Shown one piece after another: positions 39,395 through 49,465 of a stretch of DNA of 62,585 nucleotides (its first letter is position 1; each line of letters begins with the position of its first letter). This stretch comes from Thermomonas hydrothermalis (GTDB lineage Bacteria; Pseudomonadota; Gammaproteobacteria; Xanthomonadales; Xanthomonadaceae), in assembly GCF_900129205.1 (NCBI RefSeq), contig NZ_FQUK01000010.1, positions 1 to 62,585 of the forward strand, given 5' to 3'. A program made the translations under genes and the position numbers. The notes under the pieces were generated by a model. It saw only the letters and a list, made by a program, of their open reading frames with translations, was not told the DNA's origin and did no database searches.

Positions 39395-40171
39395 ATGACT
39401 ATCCATCTGAAAACCCCCGCCGAGATCGAAAAGATGCGCGAGGCTGGCCGTCTGGCCGCCGAAGTGCTGCAGGTGGTCGCCCCCTATGTCAAACCGGGCG
39501 TGACCACCGAAGAGCTCGACCGCATCTGCCACGATCACATCGTCAACGTGCAGGGCGCGATCCCGGCCAACCTGGGGTACCGCGGGTTCCCCAAGACCAT
39601 CTGCACCTCGGTCAATAATGTCATCTGTCATGGCATCCCCAGCCCGACCAAGGTGCTCAAGGACGGGGACATCCTCAACATCGATGTCACTGTCATCAAG
39701 GATGGCTGGCATGGCGATACCAGCCGGATGTATTTCGTCGGTACCCCGTCGGTGATGGCGCGGCGGCTGGTGGAGGTGACCCGGGAGGCGATGTTCCGTG
39801 GCATCCGTGCGGTACGGCCGGGCGCCACCCTGGGCGATATCGGTCATGCCATCCAGAGCTATGCCGAATCGCATCGCTTCTCGGTGGTGCGGGAGTACTG
39901 CGGCCATGGCATCGGCAAGGTCTATCACGATGACCCGCAGGTGCTGCATTACGGCCGCCCCGGCGAGGGGCTGGTGCTCCAGGAAGGGATGACCTTCACC
40001 ATCGAGCCGATGATCAACGAGGGCAGCCGGCATACCCGTTTGTTGCCAGACGGCTGGACCGTGGTCACCAAGGACCGCAAGCTGTCGGCGCAGTGGGAGC
40101 ACACCGTGGCCGTGACCCGCGACGGCGTGGAGATCCTCACCCGCCTGCCGGGGGACGATAACGAGCTGTGA
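39395..40171 (+). CDS. map: Type I methionine aminopeptidase
   Basis: A metalloenzyme that removes the initiator methionine from new proteins. It has 258 residues, type I with no N-terminal zinc extension. Metal ligands and active-site residues are in GDILNIDVTVIKDGWHGDTS (two Asp), CGHGIGKVYHDDPQV (His), TFTIEPMINEG (Glu) and WEHTVAV (Glu side). It diverges from rpsB, as in E. coli, and its stop overlaps the glnD start by four bases. Confidence 0.96.
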   Translation: MTIHLKTPAEIEKMREAGRLAAEVLQVVAPYVKPGVTTEELDRICHDHIVNVQGAIPANLGYRGFPKTICTSVNNVICHGIPSPTKVLKDGDILNIDVTVIKDGWHGDTSRMYFVGTPSVMARRLVEVTREAMFRGIRAVRPGATLGDIGHAIQSYAESHRFSVVREYCGHGIGKVYHDDPQVLHYGRPGEGLVLQEGMTFTIEPMINEGSRHTRLLPDGWTVVTKDRKLSAQWEHTVAVTRDGVEILTRLPGDDNEL

Positions 40172-42759
40172 GCACGCCGACGACGGACGATGCGGCCTGG
40201 GCGGCCACGGCGCGGACCGCGCTTGCCGAGACCGACGCCCGTCTGGCGCGGCGATTCGATGCTGGCCGGCCGGCCGACCGTTTGGTGGCCATGCGCGCGC
40301 GTGCCGTCGATCGGTGGGTACGCGCGGCCTGGCAGCGCTGCATCCCTGAGGACGCGCCGCTGGCCCTGTTTGCGGTCGGTGGGTATGGCCGGGGTGAGCT
40401 GTTCCCGCATTCCGATATCGACCTTTTGGTGCTGGCCGAACCGGACGCCCAGCGCCACTTTGAACCGGCCCTGGCCCGGCTGTTTGCCCTGCTGTGGGAT
40501 GCCGGGCTGCAGGCCAGCCATGCGGTGCGCTCGTCTGCCCAATGCACCGAGGCAGCTGCCGACCAGACCGTGCTGACCGCGCTGATCGAGGCGCGTGCCC
40601 TGCAGGCGGATGCGCGGCAGGTCGCCGCTCTGGCCGAGGCCATCGCGCCGACCAAGGTTTGGCCTGCGCACGCCTATTTTCAGGCCAAGTGCGAAGAGCA
40701 GCGGCAGCGTCATGCCCGCTTTGGCGATACCTCCGACAACCTCGAACCCAATCTGAAAGATGGCCCAGGTGGGTTGCGTGACCTGCATCTGCTGGGCTGG
40801 CTTGCGCTGCGCAGTTTCGGGGTGCACGCGCTGGACCGGTTGATTGAGCTGGGCCGGCTGGGGTGGGATGAAGCGGCGGCACTGGAGCGCGAGCGACGTG
40901 CCCTGTGCCAGCTGCGTTACGGCCTGCATCTGGTGGCCGGGCGGCGTGAGGAGCGTTTGCGCTTCGACTACCAGAAAGCACTGGCCGCGCGCATGGGGTA
41001 TCGGGATGACGGTCAGGCGCTTGCCGTCGAGCAGATGATGCAGGGCTTCTATCGCAGCGCTGCGGTGGTGCGCCGGATCGGCGACCGCCTGCTGCAGCGG
41101 TTCGAGGAGCATTTTGCCGGCACCCTGACCGTGACCCCTATCGACTCCCATTTCGAGCGCCGTGGCGGCTATCTGGCGGCGCGCCAGCCCGGCTGGCTGG
41201 AGCAGGATGCGGCGCACGTGTTTGCCTTGTTTGCTGCCTGGGCATCCGATCCCGACATGCGTGGCCTGCACTCGCAGACGGCACGCGAGTTGGCCCAGGC
41301 GCTGCCGCAGATTCCAGCCTACACGCAGGCACCGCAGGCCTTGCGGGACGCATTCATGGCCCTGCTGCGCGGGCCGCAGCCGGTGCGCACGCTGGAACGC
41401 ATGGCGCGTGCCGGTGTGCTGGGGCGCTGGATTCCGGCATTCCAGCAGGTATCCGGACGCATGCAGTTCGACCTGTTCCACGTGTTCACCGTGGACCAGC
41501 ACACCCTGGCGGTATTGCGCAATCTCGAGAGCTTTGCCAGCGGTCAGGCGGATCCGCGATTTTCGACGGCGCATCAGGTCTGGCCGTCGTTGCGCAAGCC
41601 GGAGCTGCTGCTACTGGCCGGGCTGTTCCACGACATCGGCAAAGGGCGCGGAGGCGATCACTCCGAACTCGGGGCGCAGGATGCGCGTGCGTTCTGTCAG
41701 GCGCACGGTCTGTCGGAAGCGGATACCGACCTGGTGGAATGGCTGGTGCGCAACCATCTGCTGATGTCGTTGACGGCACAAAAACAGGACATCACCGACC
41801 CGGAGGTGATCCAGCGCTTTGCCCGCGCAGTGGCCGATCGCCAGCGTCTGGATCACCTCTACCTGCTGACCTGTGCCGATATCGCCGGCACCTCGCCCAA
41901 GCTGTGGAACAGCTGGAAGGATCGCCTGCTGGCGGATCTGCATGCCGCCACCCGGCTGGCCCTGCGGCGTGGTCTTGGCCAGCCGGTGGCGGTGGCCGAA
42001 CGGGTGGCGGAAAACCGCGCCGCGGCACGTGCCCTGCTGCTGGCCGAGGGCTATGAGGAACGGGTCATCGAAGCCCTGTTTGCCCGCATGCCGGAGGAAA
42101 ATTTCCTGCGCAGCCGTCCCGACCAGATCGCCTGGCAGGCAACGGCGCTGCATGCCGCACCCGCAGGATCGAACGTGGTTGCCGCCCGCGCCATGCCTGG
42201 CCGCGATGGCCGCGATGGGCTGGACGTCCTGGTGCACATGCCGGATCGCGATGGTCTGTTTGCCGCCATTGTGATCACCCTCGACCGCCTGGGCATGAGC
42301 GTGCTGCAGGCGCGCGCACTGGATGGCCCCAACGGCACCATCTTCGACACCTTCCACGTCTTGCCCGCCGAGCAGCGGCAGGCGCCGGAGCCGGCATTGC
42401 TGGCGGCGACCCTGGCGCGGGCGCTGGAGGGGGATCTTGAGCAGTTGCGGCCGGCCCGGCGCAGCCAGCCGACTCATCTGCGCCATTTCCGCGTGCCGAC
42501 CCAGCTGGAGTTCACCGACCTGCCCGGTGGCACCCGTATCGACCTGATCTGCACCGACCGCTCCGGTCTATTGGCGGATGTCGCCCATGTGCTGCGCGCC
42601 CAGGGGCTGCGCGTGCATGACGCACGCATTGCCACCTTCGGCGAGCGGGCCGAAGACCTGCTGCTGGTCAGCGATTCCAACAACCAACCCCTGTCGCCAG
42701 CCCGACGCGACGCCTTGCGCGCAGCCTTGCTGGCGGTGCTCGACGGAGATCGACGATGA
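40168..42759 (+). CDS. glnD: Bifunctional uridylyltransferase/uridylyl-removing enzyme
   Basis: The nitrogen sensor that uridylylates and deuridylylates PII proteins in response to glutamine. It has 863 residues. The nucleotidyltransferase site is [19 protein letters not shown] (about residues 71-89), the HD hydrolase domain has [17 protein letters not shown], and two C-terminal ACT domains sense glutamine ([17 protein letters not shown] and [17 protein letters not shown]). The start is GTG 40168, overlapping the map stop (GTGA). It overlaps dapD by four bases. The order map-glnD-dapD is the standard gammaproteobacterial one. Confidence 0.96.
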   Translation: MSTPTTDDAAWAATARTALAETDARLARRFDAGRPADRLVAMRARAVDRWVRAAWQRCIPEDAPLALFAVGGYGRGELFPHSDIDLLVLAEPDAQRHFEPALARLFALLWDAGLQASHAVRSSAQCTEAAADQTVLTALIEARALQADARQVAALAEAIAPTKVWPAHAYFQAKCEEQRQRHARFGDTSDNLEPNLKDGPGGLRDLHLLGWLALRSFGVHALDRLIELGRLGWDEAAALERERRALCQLRYGLHLVAGRREERLRFDYQKALAARMGYRDDGQALAVEQMMQGFYRSAAVVRRIGDRLLQRFEEHFAGTLTVTPIDSHFERRGGYLAARQPGWLEQDAAHVFALFAAWASDPDMRGLHSQTARELAQALPQIPAYTQAPQALRDAFMALLRGPQPVRTLERMARAGVLGRWIPAFQQVSGRMQFDLFHVFTVDQHTLAVLRNLESFASGQADPRFSTAHQVWPSLRKPELLLLAGLFHDIGKGRGGDHSELGAQDARAFCQAHGLSEADTDLVEWLVRNHLLMSLTAQKQDITDPEVIQRFARAVADRQRLDHLYLLTCADIAGTSPKLWNSWKDRLLADLHAATRLALRRGLGQPVAVAERVAENRAAARALLLAEGYEERVIEALFARMPEENFLRSRPDQIAWQATALHAAPAGSNVVAARAMPGRDGRDGLDVLVHMPDRDGLFAAIVITLDRLGMSVLQARALDGPNGTIFDTFHVLPAEQRQAPEPALLAATLARALEGDLEQLRPARRSQPTHLRHFRVPTQLEFTDLPGGTRIDLICTDRSGLLADVAHVLRAQGLRVHDARIATFGERAEDLLLVSDSNNQPLSPARRDALRAALLAVLDGDRR

Positions 42760-43598
42760 ATCAACCCCACTCGACCCTGCGCGCCGTTCTGGAAGACGCC
42801 TGGGAACGCCGCGCCGAGCTGACGCCCGACGACATCGAAATCCGGGTGCGGCCGGCGGTGGAGCAGGCCATCGCCGGGCTGGAGAGCGGCCAGTTGCGCG
42901 TGGCCGAGCCGGATGGCCAAGGCGGCTGGCGTGTCAACCAATGGCTCAAAAAAGCGGTGCTGCTGTATTTCCGTACTCAGGACATGCAGGTGATCGACGC
43001 CCAGCCGGCGCCGTTCTGGGACAAGGTGCCGGCGCGCTTTGCAGGGTTCGATGCCGAGGCCTTCCGTGCCGTGGGTGCCCGTGTGGTGCCAGGCGCGATC
43101 GTGCGTGCCGGCAGCCATATCGGCCGAGACGTGGTGCTGATGCCCAGCTTCGTCAATATCGGCGCCTACGTCGGCGAAGGCACGATGGTCGATACCTGGG
43201 CCACCGTCGGTTCCTGTGCTCAGATCGGCAAGCACTGCCACCTGTCGGGTGGCGTCGGGATCGGCGGCGTGCTGGAACCGCTGCAGGCCAATCCCACCAT
43301 CATCGAAGATCACTGCTTCATCGGCGCTCGCTCGGAAGTGGTGGAAGGCGTCGTGGTGGGGCACCACAGCGTGATCGGCATGGGCGTGTTCCTCGGGCAG
43401 AGTACACGGATCTACAACCGCATGACAGGCGAGGTGAGCTACGGCAAGGTGCCACCGTATAGCGTGGTCGTATCCGGTGCCTTGCCGGCCAGCGATGGCA
43501 GCCACTCCCTGTACTGCGCGGTCATCGTCAAGCAGGTCGATGAAAAAACCCGCAGCAAAACCAGCGTGAACGAGCTATTGCGCGGACTGGCCGACTGA
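42756..43598 (+). CDS. dapD: Tetrahydrodipicolinate N-succinyltransferase
   Basis: It transfers succinyl from succinyl-CoA to tetrahydrodipicolinate in lysine and diaminopimelate synthesis. A trimeric left-handed beta-helix enzyme of 280 residues. The N-terminal helical domain ([17 protein letters not shown], then [11 protein letters not shown]) is followed by hexapeptide repeats with [37 protein letters not shown] and [16 protein letters not shown]. The ATG overlaps glnD by four bases. It is the last chromosomal housekeeping gene before tRNA-Phe and the accessory region. Confidence 0.95.
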   Translation: MNQPHSTLRAVLEDAWERRAELTPDDIEIRVRPAVEQAIAGLESGQLRVAEPDGQGGWRVNQWLKKAVLLYFRTQDMQVIDAQPAPFWDKVPARFAGFDAEAFRAVGARVVPGAIVRAGSHIGRDVVLMPSFVNIGAYVGEGTMVDTWATVGSCAQIGKHCHLSGGVGIGGVLEPLQANPTIIEDHCFIGARSEVVEGVVVGHHSVIGMGVFLGQSTRIYNRMTGEVSYGKVPPYSVVVSGALPASDGSHSLYCAVIVKQVDEKTRSKTSVNELLRGLAD

Positions 43599-43721
43599 CG
43601 CAGCCCGCACGACCTGCCCTCGGCGCGGCACCTGGCAGGCCATCTTTGTGCATGGGGCTGGACGCATACAGATGCTTGCGCCAGGCGGCCCTAGTCCGTA
43701 TCATGCGCGCCTCGCCAACAC

Positions 43722-43797
43722 GGCCAGGTAGCTCAGTTGGTAGAGCAGGGGACTGAAAATCCCCGTGTCGGCGGTTCGATTCCGTCCCTGGCCACCA
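43722..43797 (+). tRNA. tRNA-Phe (anticodon GAA)
   Basis: A complete 76-base cloverleaf with an encoded CCA end. The acceptor stem is GGCCAGG/CCTGGCC, the D arm has GCTC/GAGC, the anticodon stem is GGGGA/TCCCC with GAA at 43755-43757, and the T arm is GGCGG/CCGTC (one G-T pair) around TTCGATT. All host-like genes end before it and all genes after it are accessory, so its 3' end may be an integration site, although no second copy of that end lies inside the window. Confidence 0.97.
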
Positions 43798-43804
43798 ATA
43801 CACA

Positions 43805-43834
43805 AAGGTCAACAGTTCGCTGTTGGCCTTTTTT
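43805..43834 (+). terminator. Rho-independent terminator after tRNA-Phe
   Basis: An 11-base stem (AAGGTCAACAG with CTGTTGGCCTT, one G-T pair) around a TTCG loop, followed by a run of T. It begins seven bases after the tRNA and will end its transcript. From here to 44088 there is GC-rich, C+T-rich sequence with repeated CTGCGGA units near 43864-43886 and no convincing gene. Confidence 0.88.
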
Positions 43835-44088
43835 CTTGCGCGCTCCCGCGTGTTCGCGGGGACTCCTGCGGATTCCTGCGGACTTCCTTCCTCCGGTCGT
43901 CTCGCCCATCTCGGCCCCATTTCGCTCTCTCCTGGCCATTCTTCTCTCCAGCCTCGCTCGCCGGCTAAGGGCCGAAGTCCGCAGAGGCCGCAACGTGGAC
44001 CTATACAGATCAATGGGTTACGTGCTGACGAATCAAACGGTTGGATTGCGGCATCGGCAGGCAAAGGAAACCATGGCCGTTGTGTTTT

Positions 44089-44129
44089 GTCGGTAGTTCT
44101 TGACAACTACCGACGTTTCGCAACATTAT
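44089..44129 (+). promoter_or_regulatory. Promoter and palindromic operator of the AbiE operon
   Basis: A perfect 10-base inverted repeat (GTCGGTAGTT at 44089-44098 and AACTACCGAC at 44105-44114) flanks a 6-base spacer. A consensus -35, TTGACA, lies at 44100-44105 inside the repeat. CATTAT at 44124-44129 is a fair -10 at 18 bases. Transcription would start at about 44136, exactly at the ATG of the antitoxin gene. AbiEi antitoxins are known to autoregulate by binding inverted repeats in their promoters. Confidence 0.7.
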
Positions 44130-44135
44130 GACGAC

Positions 44136-44735
44136 ATGGACAGTTCGCACCAGAGCATTCTGGATCTTGCCGCCCAGCGCGGCCTTATTCGCCCACGCGA
44201 TCTCAATGAGCGTGGGCTGCCCACGATCGCCCTCACGCGGCTGGTGCGGCAAGGGCTGCTCCAGCGCGTGGGACGGGGCCTGTACGCAATTCCGGACCGG
44301 GCCGTCTCGGAACACGGCGTACTCTCCGAGGTGGCACGCAAGCACCCGCAAGCCATCGTCTGCCTGCTGTCGGCACTGCGCCTACATGAACTCACCACAC
44401 AGTCGCCGTTCGAGGTCTGGCTGGCAATTCCCAACAAGGCACGCGCGCCAAAGATGGACTATCCCCCGCTGCGCATCGTGCGCTTCTCTGGCGCCGCGCT
44501 GACGGAGGGGGTCGAGGAGCACCTCATCGATGGTGTGCCGGTGCGCGTGACCAACGTCGCCCGCACGGTGGCTGACTGCTTCAAGTACCGCAACAAGATC
44601 GGCCTGGATGTCGCGCTGGAGGCGCTGCGTGAGGCCTGGAAAGGAAAACGCGTGGGCATGGACGAGCTGTGGCGGTCTGCCCAGCTGTGCCGGGTGGCCA
44701 ATGTCATGCGTCCCTACTTGGAGAGCCTGACGTGA
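44136..44735 (+). CDS. AbiEi-type antitoxin and autorepressor
   Basis: A 199-residue protein of the type IV toxin-antitoxin AbiEi family. The N-terminal winged helix (about residues 5-60: ILDLAAQRGLIRPRDLNERG, TRLVRQGLLQRVGRGLYAIP) should bind the palindrome just upstream. The middle and C-terminal parts carry HPQAIVCLLSALRLHELT, GVPVRVTNVARTVADCFKYR and VALEALREAW, the block typical of the antitoxin domain. The start is ATG 44136 rather than the TTG at 44100, because TTG would lie inside the -35 box. The stop overlaps the toxin GTG by four bases. AbiEi counters its toxin without forming a stable complex in characterised systems. Confidence 0.85.
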   Translation: MDSSHQSILDLAAQRGLIRPRDLNERGLPTIALTRLVRQGLLQRVGRGLYAIPDRAVSEHGVLSEVARKHPQAIVCLLSALRLHELTTQSPFEVWLAIPNKARAPKMDYPPLRIVRFSGAALTEGVEEHLIDGVPVRVTNVARTVADCFKYRNKIGLDVALEALREAWKGKRVGMDELWRSAQLCRVANVMRPYLESLT

Positions 44736-45658
44736 GCAGCCGCAACACCGCCGCCTCGGTACGCACCCGCCTGCTCAACCGCGCCCGCGAGACCCGGCAA
44801 GACTTCAATCTGATCTTGACCCGCTATGCGCTTGAGCGCCTGCTTTACCGGCTCAGCATCTCCCCCCACGCCGACCAGTTCCTGCTGAAAGGTGCGCTGC
44901 TGTTCGACTTGTGGTTCGACATCCCGCATCGTCCGACACGCGACGCCGACCTGCTGGGCTTCGGCTCGGCCGAGATTCCGCATGTCGAGGCGGCGTTTCG
45001 GGAGATCTGTGCGGTGGAACTGGACGACGGCATACGCTTCCAGCCTGACTCGGTACACGCGGAGGAGATCCGCAAGGAAGCCAACTACTCCGGTGTCCGG
45101 GTCACGCTCCTCGGACTGTTGGACGGTGCCCGATGCCACGTACAGGTCGACGTGGGTTTCGGTGACGCCGTGACACCCGGCCCCGAGGCTGTCGATTACC
45201 CGGTGATGCTGCCGGACATGCCTGCCCCGAAGCTGCGTGCCTACCCCCGCTACACGGTCGTCGCCGAGAAACTGGAGGCGCTGGTGTCACTCGGCATCGC
45301 CAATAGCCGCATGAAGAATTACTTCGACCTCTGGATCTTGTCGCGCTACACCGACTTCGACGGCGCGCTCCTGTGCAAGGCGATCCACGCCACCTTCGAG
45401 CGCCGCAGGACACCCCTGCCGGATGGCGTCCCTTTCGGATTGAGCGACGAATTCGCGCAGGATCGGCAGAAGCAGACTCAGTGGCAAGCATTCTTGAGGA
45501 AGAATGCCTTGGACGAGCTTCAGCTTTCCGAGGTCGTTGCCGGTCTGCGTGCCTTCCTGTCATTCCCGCTGGACGCGCTCCAGCAAGGTGCTGCATTTCC
45601 GCAAACATGGCTTGCCGGAAACGGGTGGATGTCGAGCGGCGAGGAATCGGGCCGATGA
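44732..45658 (+). CDS. AbiEii-type nucleotidyltransferase toxin
   Basis: A 308-residue protein of the AbiEii/AbiGii family, DNA-polymerase-beta-like nucleotidyltransferases that cause abortive infection; some members modify tRNA. The catalytic region has QFLLKGALLFDLWFDIPHR (about residues 49-67) and TRDADLLGFG with D71 and D73. A later conserved block is YTVVAEKLEALVSLGIANSR followed by KNYFDLWILSR, which is diagnostic for the family. The start is GTG 44732, overlapping the antitoxin stop (GTGA); upstream frame codons overlap abiEi. It is the second gene of a four-gene operon. Confidence 0.87.
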   Translation: MSSRNTAASVRTRLLNRARETRQDFNLILTRYALERLLYRLSISPHADQFLLKGALLFDLWFDIPHRPTRDADLLGFGSAEIPHVEAAFREICAVELDDGIRFQPDSVHAEEIRKEANYSGVRVTLLGLLDGARCHVQVDVGFGDAVTPGPEAVDYPVMLPDMPAPKLRAYPRYTVVAEKLEALVSLGIANSRMKNYFDLWILSRYTDFDGALLCKAIHATFERRRTPLPDGVPFGLSDEFAQDRQKQTQWQAFLRKNALDELQLSEVVAGLRAFLSFPLDALQQGAAFPQTWLAGNGWMSSGEESGR

Positions 45659-46143
45659 CCTGGAATCCCGATCTGCTCTTGGAGGATTTTCACCGTGTCG
45701 CCGGCATGGCTGGCGTCTCGTTGGCGCTTGATGCCATCGCGATCGAGCGGTGCCCTGCGCCGCACGTGCCGCCCAAGACATTACCGCCCGGCACCATGGC
45801 GGTGTACGTCTTCTCGTTTGGGCCTCATGTGCTGAAGGTCGGGAAGGTCGGCCCCAACAGCGCTGCTCGCTACACGGCTCAACACTACAACGCCGGCAGC
45901 GCGAAGAGCACTCTGGCAGCCTCCTTGATCAAACACGGCGAGCGCATCGGCGTCGCCGGCCTGAACGAAACGAACGTCCCCGGCTGGATCAGGGAGCACA
46001 CCGATCGGGTGAACTTCATCCTCGATGCGTCGCTCGGTGTCCACGTCCTCAACCTCCTCGAGGCATTTCTGCAGTGCCGCCTCCGGCCTGAGTTCGAGGG
46101 ATTTGCCAGCCAACGGATCGATCGCGAGGGCGGACAGGCATGA
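45655..46143 (+). CDS. GIY-YIG-like nuclease-fold protein in the AbiE operon
   Basis: A 162-residue protein. Residues 49-90 read as a degenerate GIY-YIG core: A-V-Y-V-F-S-F (Y51, F53), then HVLKVGKVGPNSAARY with K61/K64 and R72, then an STLAASLIKHG helix. A glutamate in LNLLEAFLQCRLRP (E136) is placed as the metal-binding Glu of that fold. An N-terminal 45-residue helical region precedes the core. It resembles the nuclease pattern, but the second Tyr-Ile-Gly is replaced by V-G-K, as in some divergent members, so catalysis is uncertain. ATG 45655 overlaps the toxin stop by four bases, and the stop overlaps the next ATG by four. Confidence 0.6.
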   Translation: MTWNPDLLLEDFHRVAGMAGVSLALDAIAIERCPAPHVPPKTLPPGTMAVYVFSFGPHVLKVGKVGPNSAARYTAQHYNAGSAKSTLAASLIKHGERIGVAGLNETNVPGWIREHTDRVNFILDASLGVHVLNLLEAFLQCRLRPEFEGFASQRIDREGGQA

Positions 46144-46727
46144 AAGAGGACATCCTCGAACAAATGGTGGACGAGTACCTGCAGCACAAAGGGTACTTCA
46201 CCCGGCACAACATCAAGTTTCGACCTGCCGGCGATCATGTGGAGTACGACACCCGCCAGGATGCCGTGCATAGCGACATCGACGTGATCGGCATCCATCC
46301 GCGACTCGACGGCGCGCGTCGGGTGATGGTCGTGAGCTGCAAGAGCTGGCAGGGTGGCTTTCGTCCCGAATACTGGGTCGATGCGATCGCCAAGAACAAG
46401 GTGGTCTCGGGGCGTGAGGCCTGGCGCGGGTTTCGCGAACTGACCAGGGAGAAGTGGGCCGCAGCGTTCAGGACGATGGTCGCCGAACTGACGGGTTCGT
46501 CCTCGTTCACCTACATCACGGCCGTCACGAAAGTCATCGGCAGCCGATCGGCCTGGCAGGACAACGCGACGTTTCGTGAGCATCTCGGCGGTAACCCCAT
46601 CGAGATCTTGACCTTCGGCGACATGCTGAAGGAACTCTTCCCGTTCATCGATACCACTCCGGCCTCATCCCAAGTCGGACGGGTTCTGCAGCTGATCAAG
46701 GCCTCCGGCTGGTCTCTCGACAAGTAA
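46140..46727 (+). CDS. PD-(D/E)XK-type restriction-endonuclease-like protein in the AbiE operon
   Basis: A 195-residue protein. The N-terminal EQMVDEYLQHKGYFTRHNIK helix and strand, then SDIDVIGIHPRL with D48, and MVVSCKSWQGGF with K68, match the core of the PD-(D/E)XK fold as seen in Mrr-like and other restriction endonucleases. The glutamate position before K is serine (S-C-K), which is seen in some relatives and could weaken or shift metal binding. The rest is helical. It is the last gene of the four-gene operon and is coupled to the GIY-YIG-like gene by an ATGA overlap. The target is unknown. Confidence 0.62.
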   Translation: MKEDILEQMVDEYLQHKGYFTRHNIKFRPAGDHVEYDTRQDAVHSDIDVIGIHPRLDGARRVMVVSCKSWQGGFRPEYWVDAIAKNKVVSGREAWRGFRELTREKWAAAFRTMVAELTGSSSFTYITAVTKVIGSRSAWQDNATFREHLGGNPIEILTFGDMLKELFPFIDTTPASSQVGRVLQLIKASGWSLDK

Positions 46728-46757
46728 GCCAACCTGAAGGGTCAGAGCCGGCGGCAA

Positions 46758-47185
46758 TCAGCGATCGATGATGGCTCGCTGCTCATCCCACAACAGCGGC
46801 GTCCCCGACGCCAGATCAAACAGGGTCACCTCCGGCGGCAGGGTCTCGTCGAGGATGGCGGCGACGATGTCCGGCGCCAGGGTGGTGAGGTTCACCATCC
46901 GACTCACATAGGCCCGATCCATCCCCTCGCGCTCGGCCACCTCGGATAGCGTGCGCGCCTCGCCGGACTCCACCATCGCCAGCCAGCGGTGGCCGCGGGC
47001 GAGCGCGAGCTGGATCGGCGTCGGCGTGTCATCCCAGGGACGGGGCTGGACAGCGCTGCCGTCCGGAAGGGCCACGGCCTTGCGGCTGCCGCGGCGCTTG
47101 ATCCGGATCGGCACAGCGATGGTAAGGCTGCCGTCGCTCGCGGTGATCACCTCTGGCTGACCGGTCTTGTCGATCAAGATTTCAT

Positions 47186-47189
<4 letters not shown>
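46758..47189 (-). CDS. ParB/KorB-like helix-turn-helix protein of the recombinase cassette
   Basis: A 143-residue protein. The C-terminal half has a helix-turn-helix of the ParB/KorB type (TLSEVAEREGMDRAYVSRMV), followed by LTTLAPDIVAAILDETLPPE, as in KorB and Noc-like proteins. The N-terminal half has a short beta region with IKRRGSRKAV. ATG 47189 overlaps the recombinase stop by four bases, so it is the last gene of the cassette. A role as a DNA-binding accessory or regulator of the recombinase is inferred from position. Confidence 0.7.
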
Positions 47190-48540
<1,351 letters not shown>

Positions 48541-48544
<4 letters not shown>

Positions 48545-49038
48545 CGCCGACCTCCCTGCTTCTTCGGATTCTTCGCCTTGGCCGGTGCCTTCACGCCGAA
48601 GAAGAGCGGCCCGGACCAGCGGGTGCCGGTGATCTCGCGGGCGATCATGGACAGGCTCGGGTAGCGCCTGCCCTCGAACTCATACTGTCCGTCCTGGGCG
48701 ACCGTCACCCGGTGCTCGATCCCCTGGTACTCCCGGGTGAGCACGGTGCCGGGCATCAGCCGGATGTCGCGATCGAGCTTGCGCGCCTTGCCGGTCTCCA
48801 CCAGGGCCTTGATGCGCCGCTTGTTGCGCTCCAAGAGGCTGGGATCGACCTTGCGGAACTCGATCTCTTGCAGCTTGTACGCGATCCGCCGCTCCATGAA
48901 CTGGCGATTGGGCGTCGGGTTGTCGCTGCCGAAGAGTTCTCGCCAAAGCGCCCTCATTTCCTCTATCGAGAGATCCGGGAGCCCGGCGATCCGGGCGACG
49001 ACGCTCGGCGGGGTGGGTGGGACGGTGCTTGCCTTCAT
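48541..49038 (-). CDS. DUF2924 protein of the recombinase cassette
   Basis: A 165-residue protein of the DUF2924 family, regularly found just upstream of serine recombinases in mobile elements. The family pattern is visible: LSIEEMRALWRELFGSDNP, NRQFMERRIAYKLQEIEF, GTVLTREYQGIEHRVTV and YEFEGRRYPSLSMIAREITG, followed by RWSGPLFFGV. The C-terminal tail is basic. A role as an accessory factor of recombination is suspected but not shown. It overlaps the recombinase and the preceding small gene by four bases each. Confidence 0.85.
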
Positions 49039-49253
49039 GGAGCCTCCTCCAAAGTGTTGTTGACGGGGTGGCTATGAAGGCGCTGGTGGCCGGAGAAGCC
49101 AAGCTCAAACTCGCTCTCCGCGGGGCCGCCTGCGGACTGGGCGAACACGGCCTCGCGCAGTCGGACGAGGCCGTGGGCCAGCAAGGATGCGGCTTCGCGC
49201 CGGCGCTGCTCCGGCGTCATCCGTTCGGGTGGTAGGTGGTTGATCGTGCACAT
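49035..49253 (-). CDS. Small hypothetical protein heading the recombinase operon
   Basis: A 72-residue protein, ATG 49253, not assigned to a family. It has a charged helix (ERMTPEQRRREAASLLAHGL, then VRLREAVF) and a polar tail with HQRLHSH. The helix-rich N terminus recalls tiny proteins that precede DUF2924 genes in other elements. It overlaps DUF2924 by four bases and diverges from the XRE-ImmA/IrrE gene, sharing the 212-base intergenic region. Confidence 0.6.
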   Translation of the reverse strand: MCTINHLPPERMTPEQRRREAASLLAHGLVRLREAVFAQSAGGPAESEFELGFSGHQRLHSHPVNNTLEEAP

Positions 49254-49410
49254 CGGTATCGGTCCTGAACGTCCAACTCGCTTGATGACGAGATTGTCCG
49301 GTCAGGCCGTGACCTCGGCCATCAGGGAGTTTCGGGCCGGTGCGGACCGATGGGGGCTGGTGCGAAGGAGTTCGCGGGATCGGGTTGCGCCAAGCGAACA
49401 GAATTGGCGA

Positions 49411-49448
49411 TGTTTACAAAACAAAGCTTCATGCGTAAACTGTAAACA
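49411..49448 (+). promoter_or_regulatory. Operator/promoter for the XRE-ImmA/IrrE gene
   Basis: TGTTTACA (49411-49418) and TGTAAACA (49441-49448) are perfect inverse copies 22 bases apart, and a third GTAAAC half-site lies at 49435-49440. TTTACA at 49413-49418 and TAAACT at 49436-49441 (17-base spacer) form a fair sigma-70 promoter lying on the repeats. Autoregulation by the XRE protein encoded next is the likely role. The patch is AT-rich compared with its flanks. Confidence 0.65.
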
Positions 49449-49465
49449 AAAGAGGACGCTCCCCA

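Noticed and set aside
46140-46727. Standalone type II restriction enzyme
   Set aside because: No DNA methyltransferase lies near it, and the gene is coupled to the AbiE operon instead.
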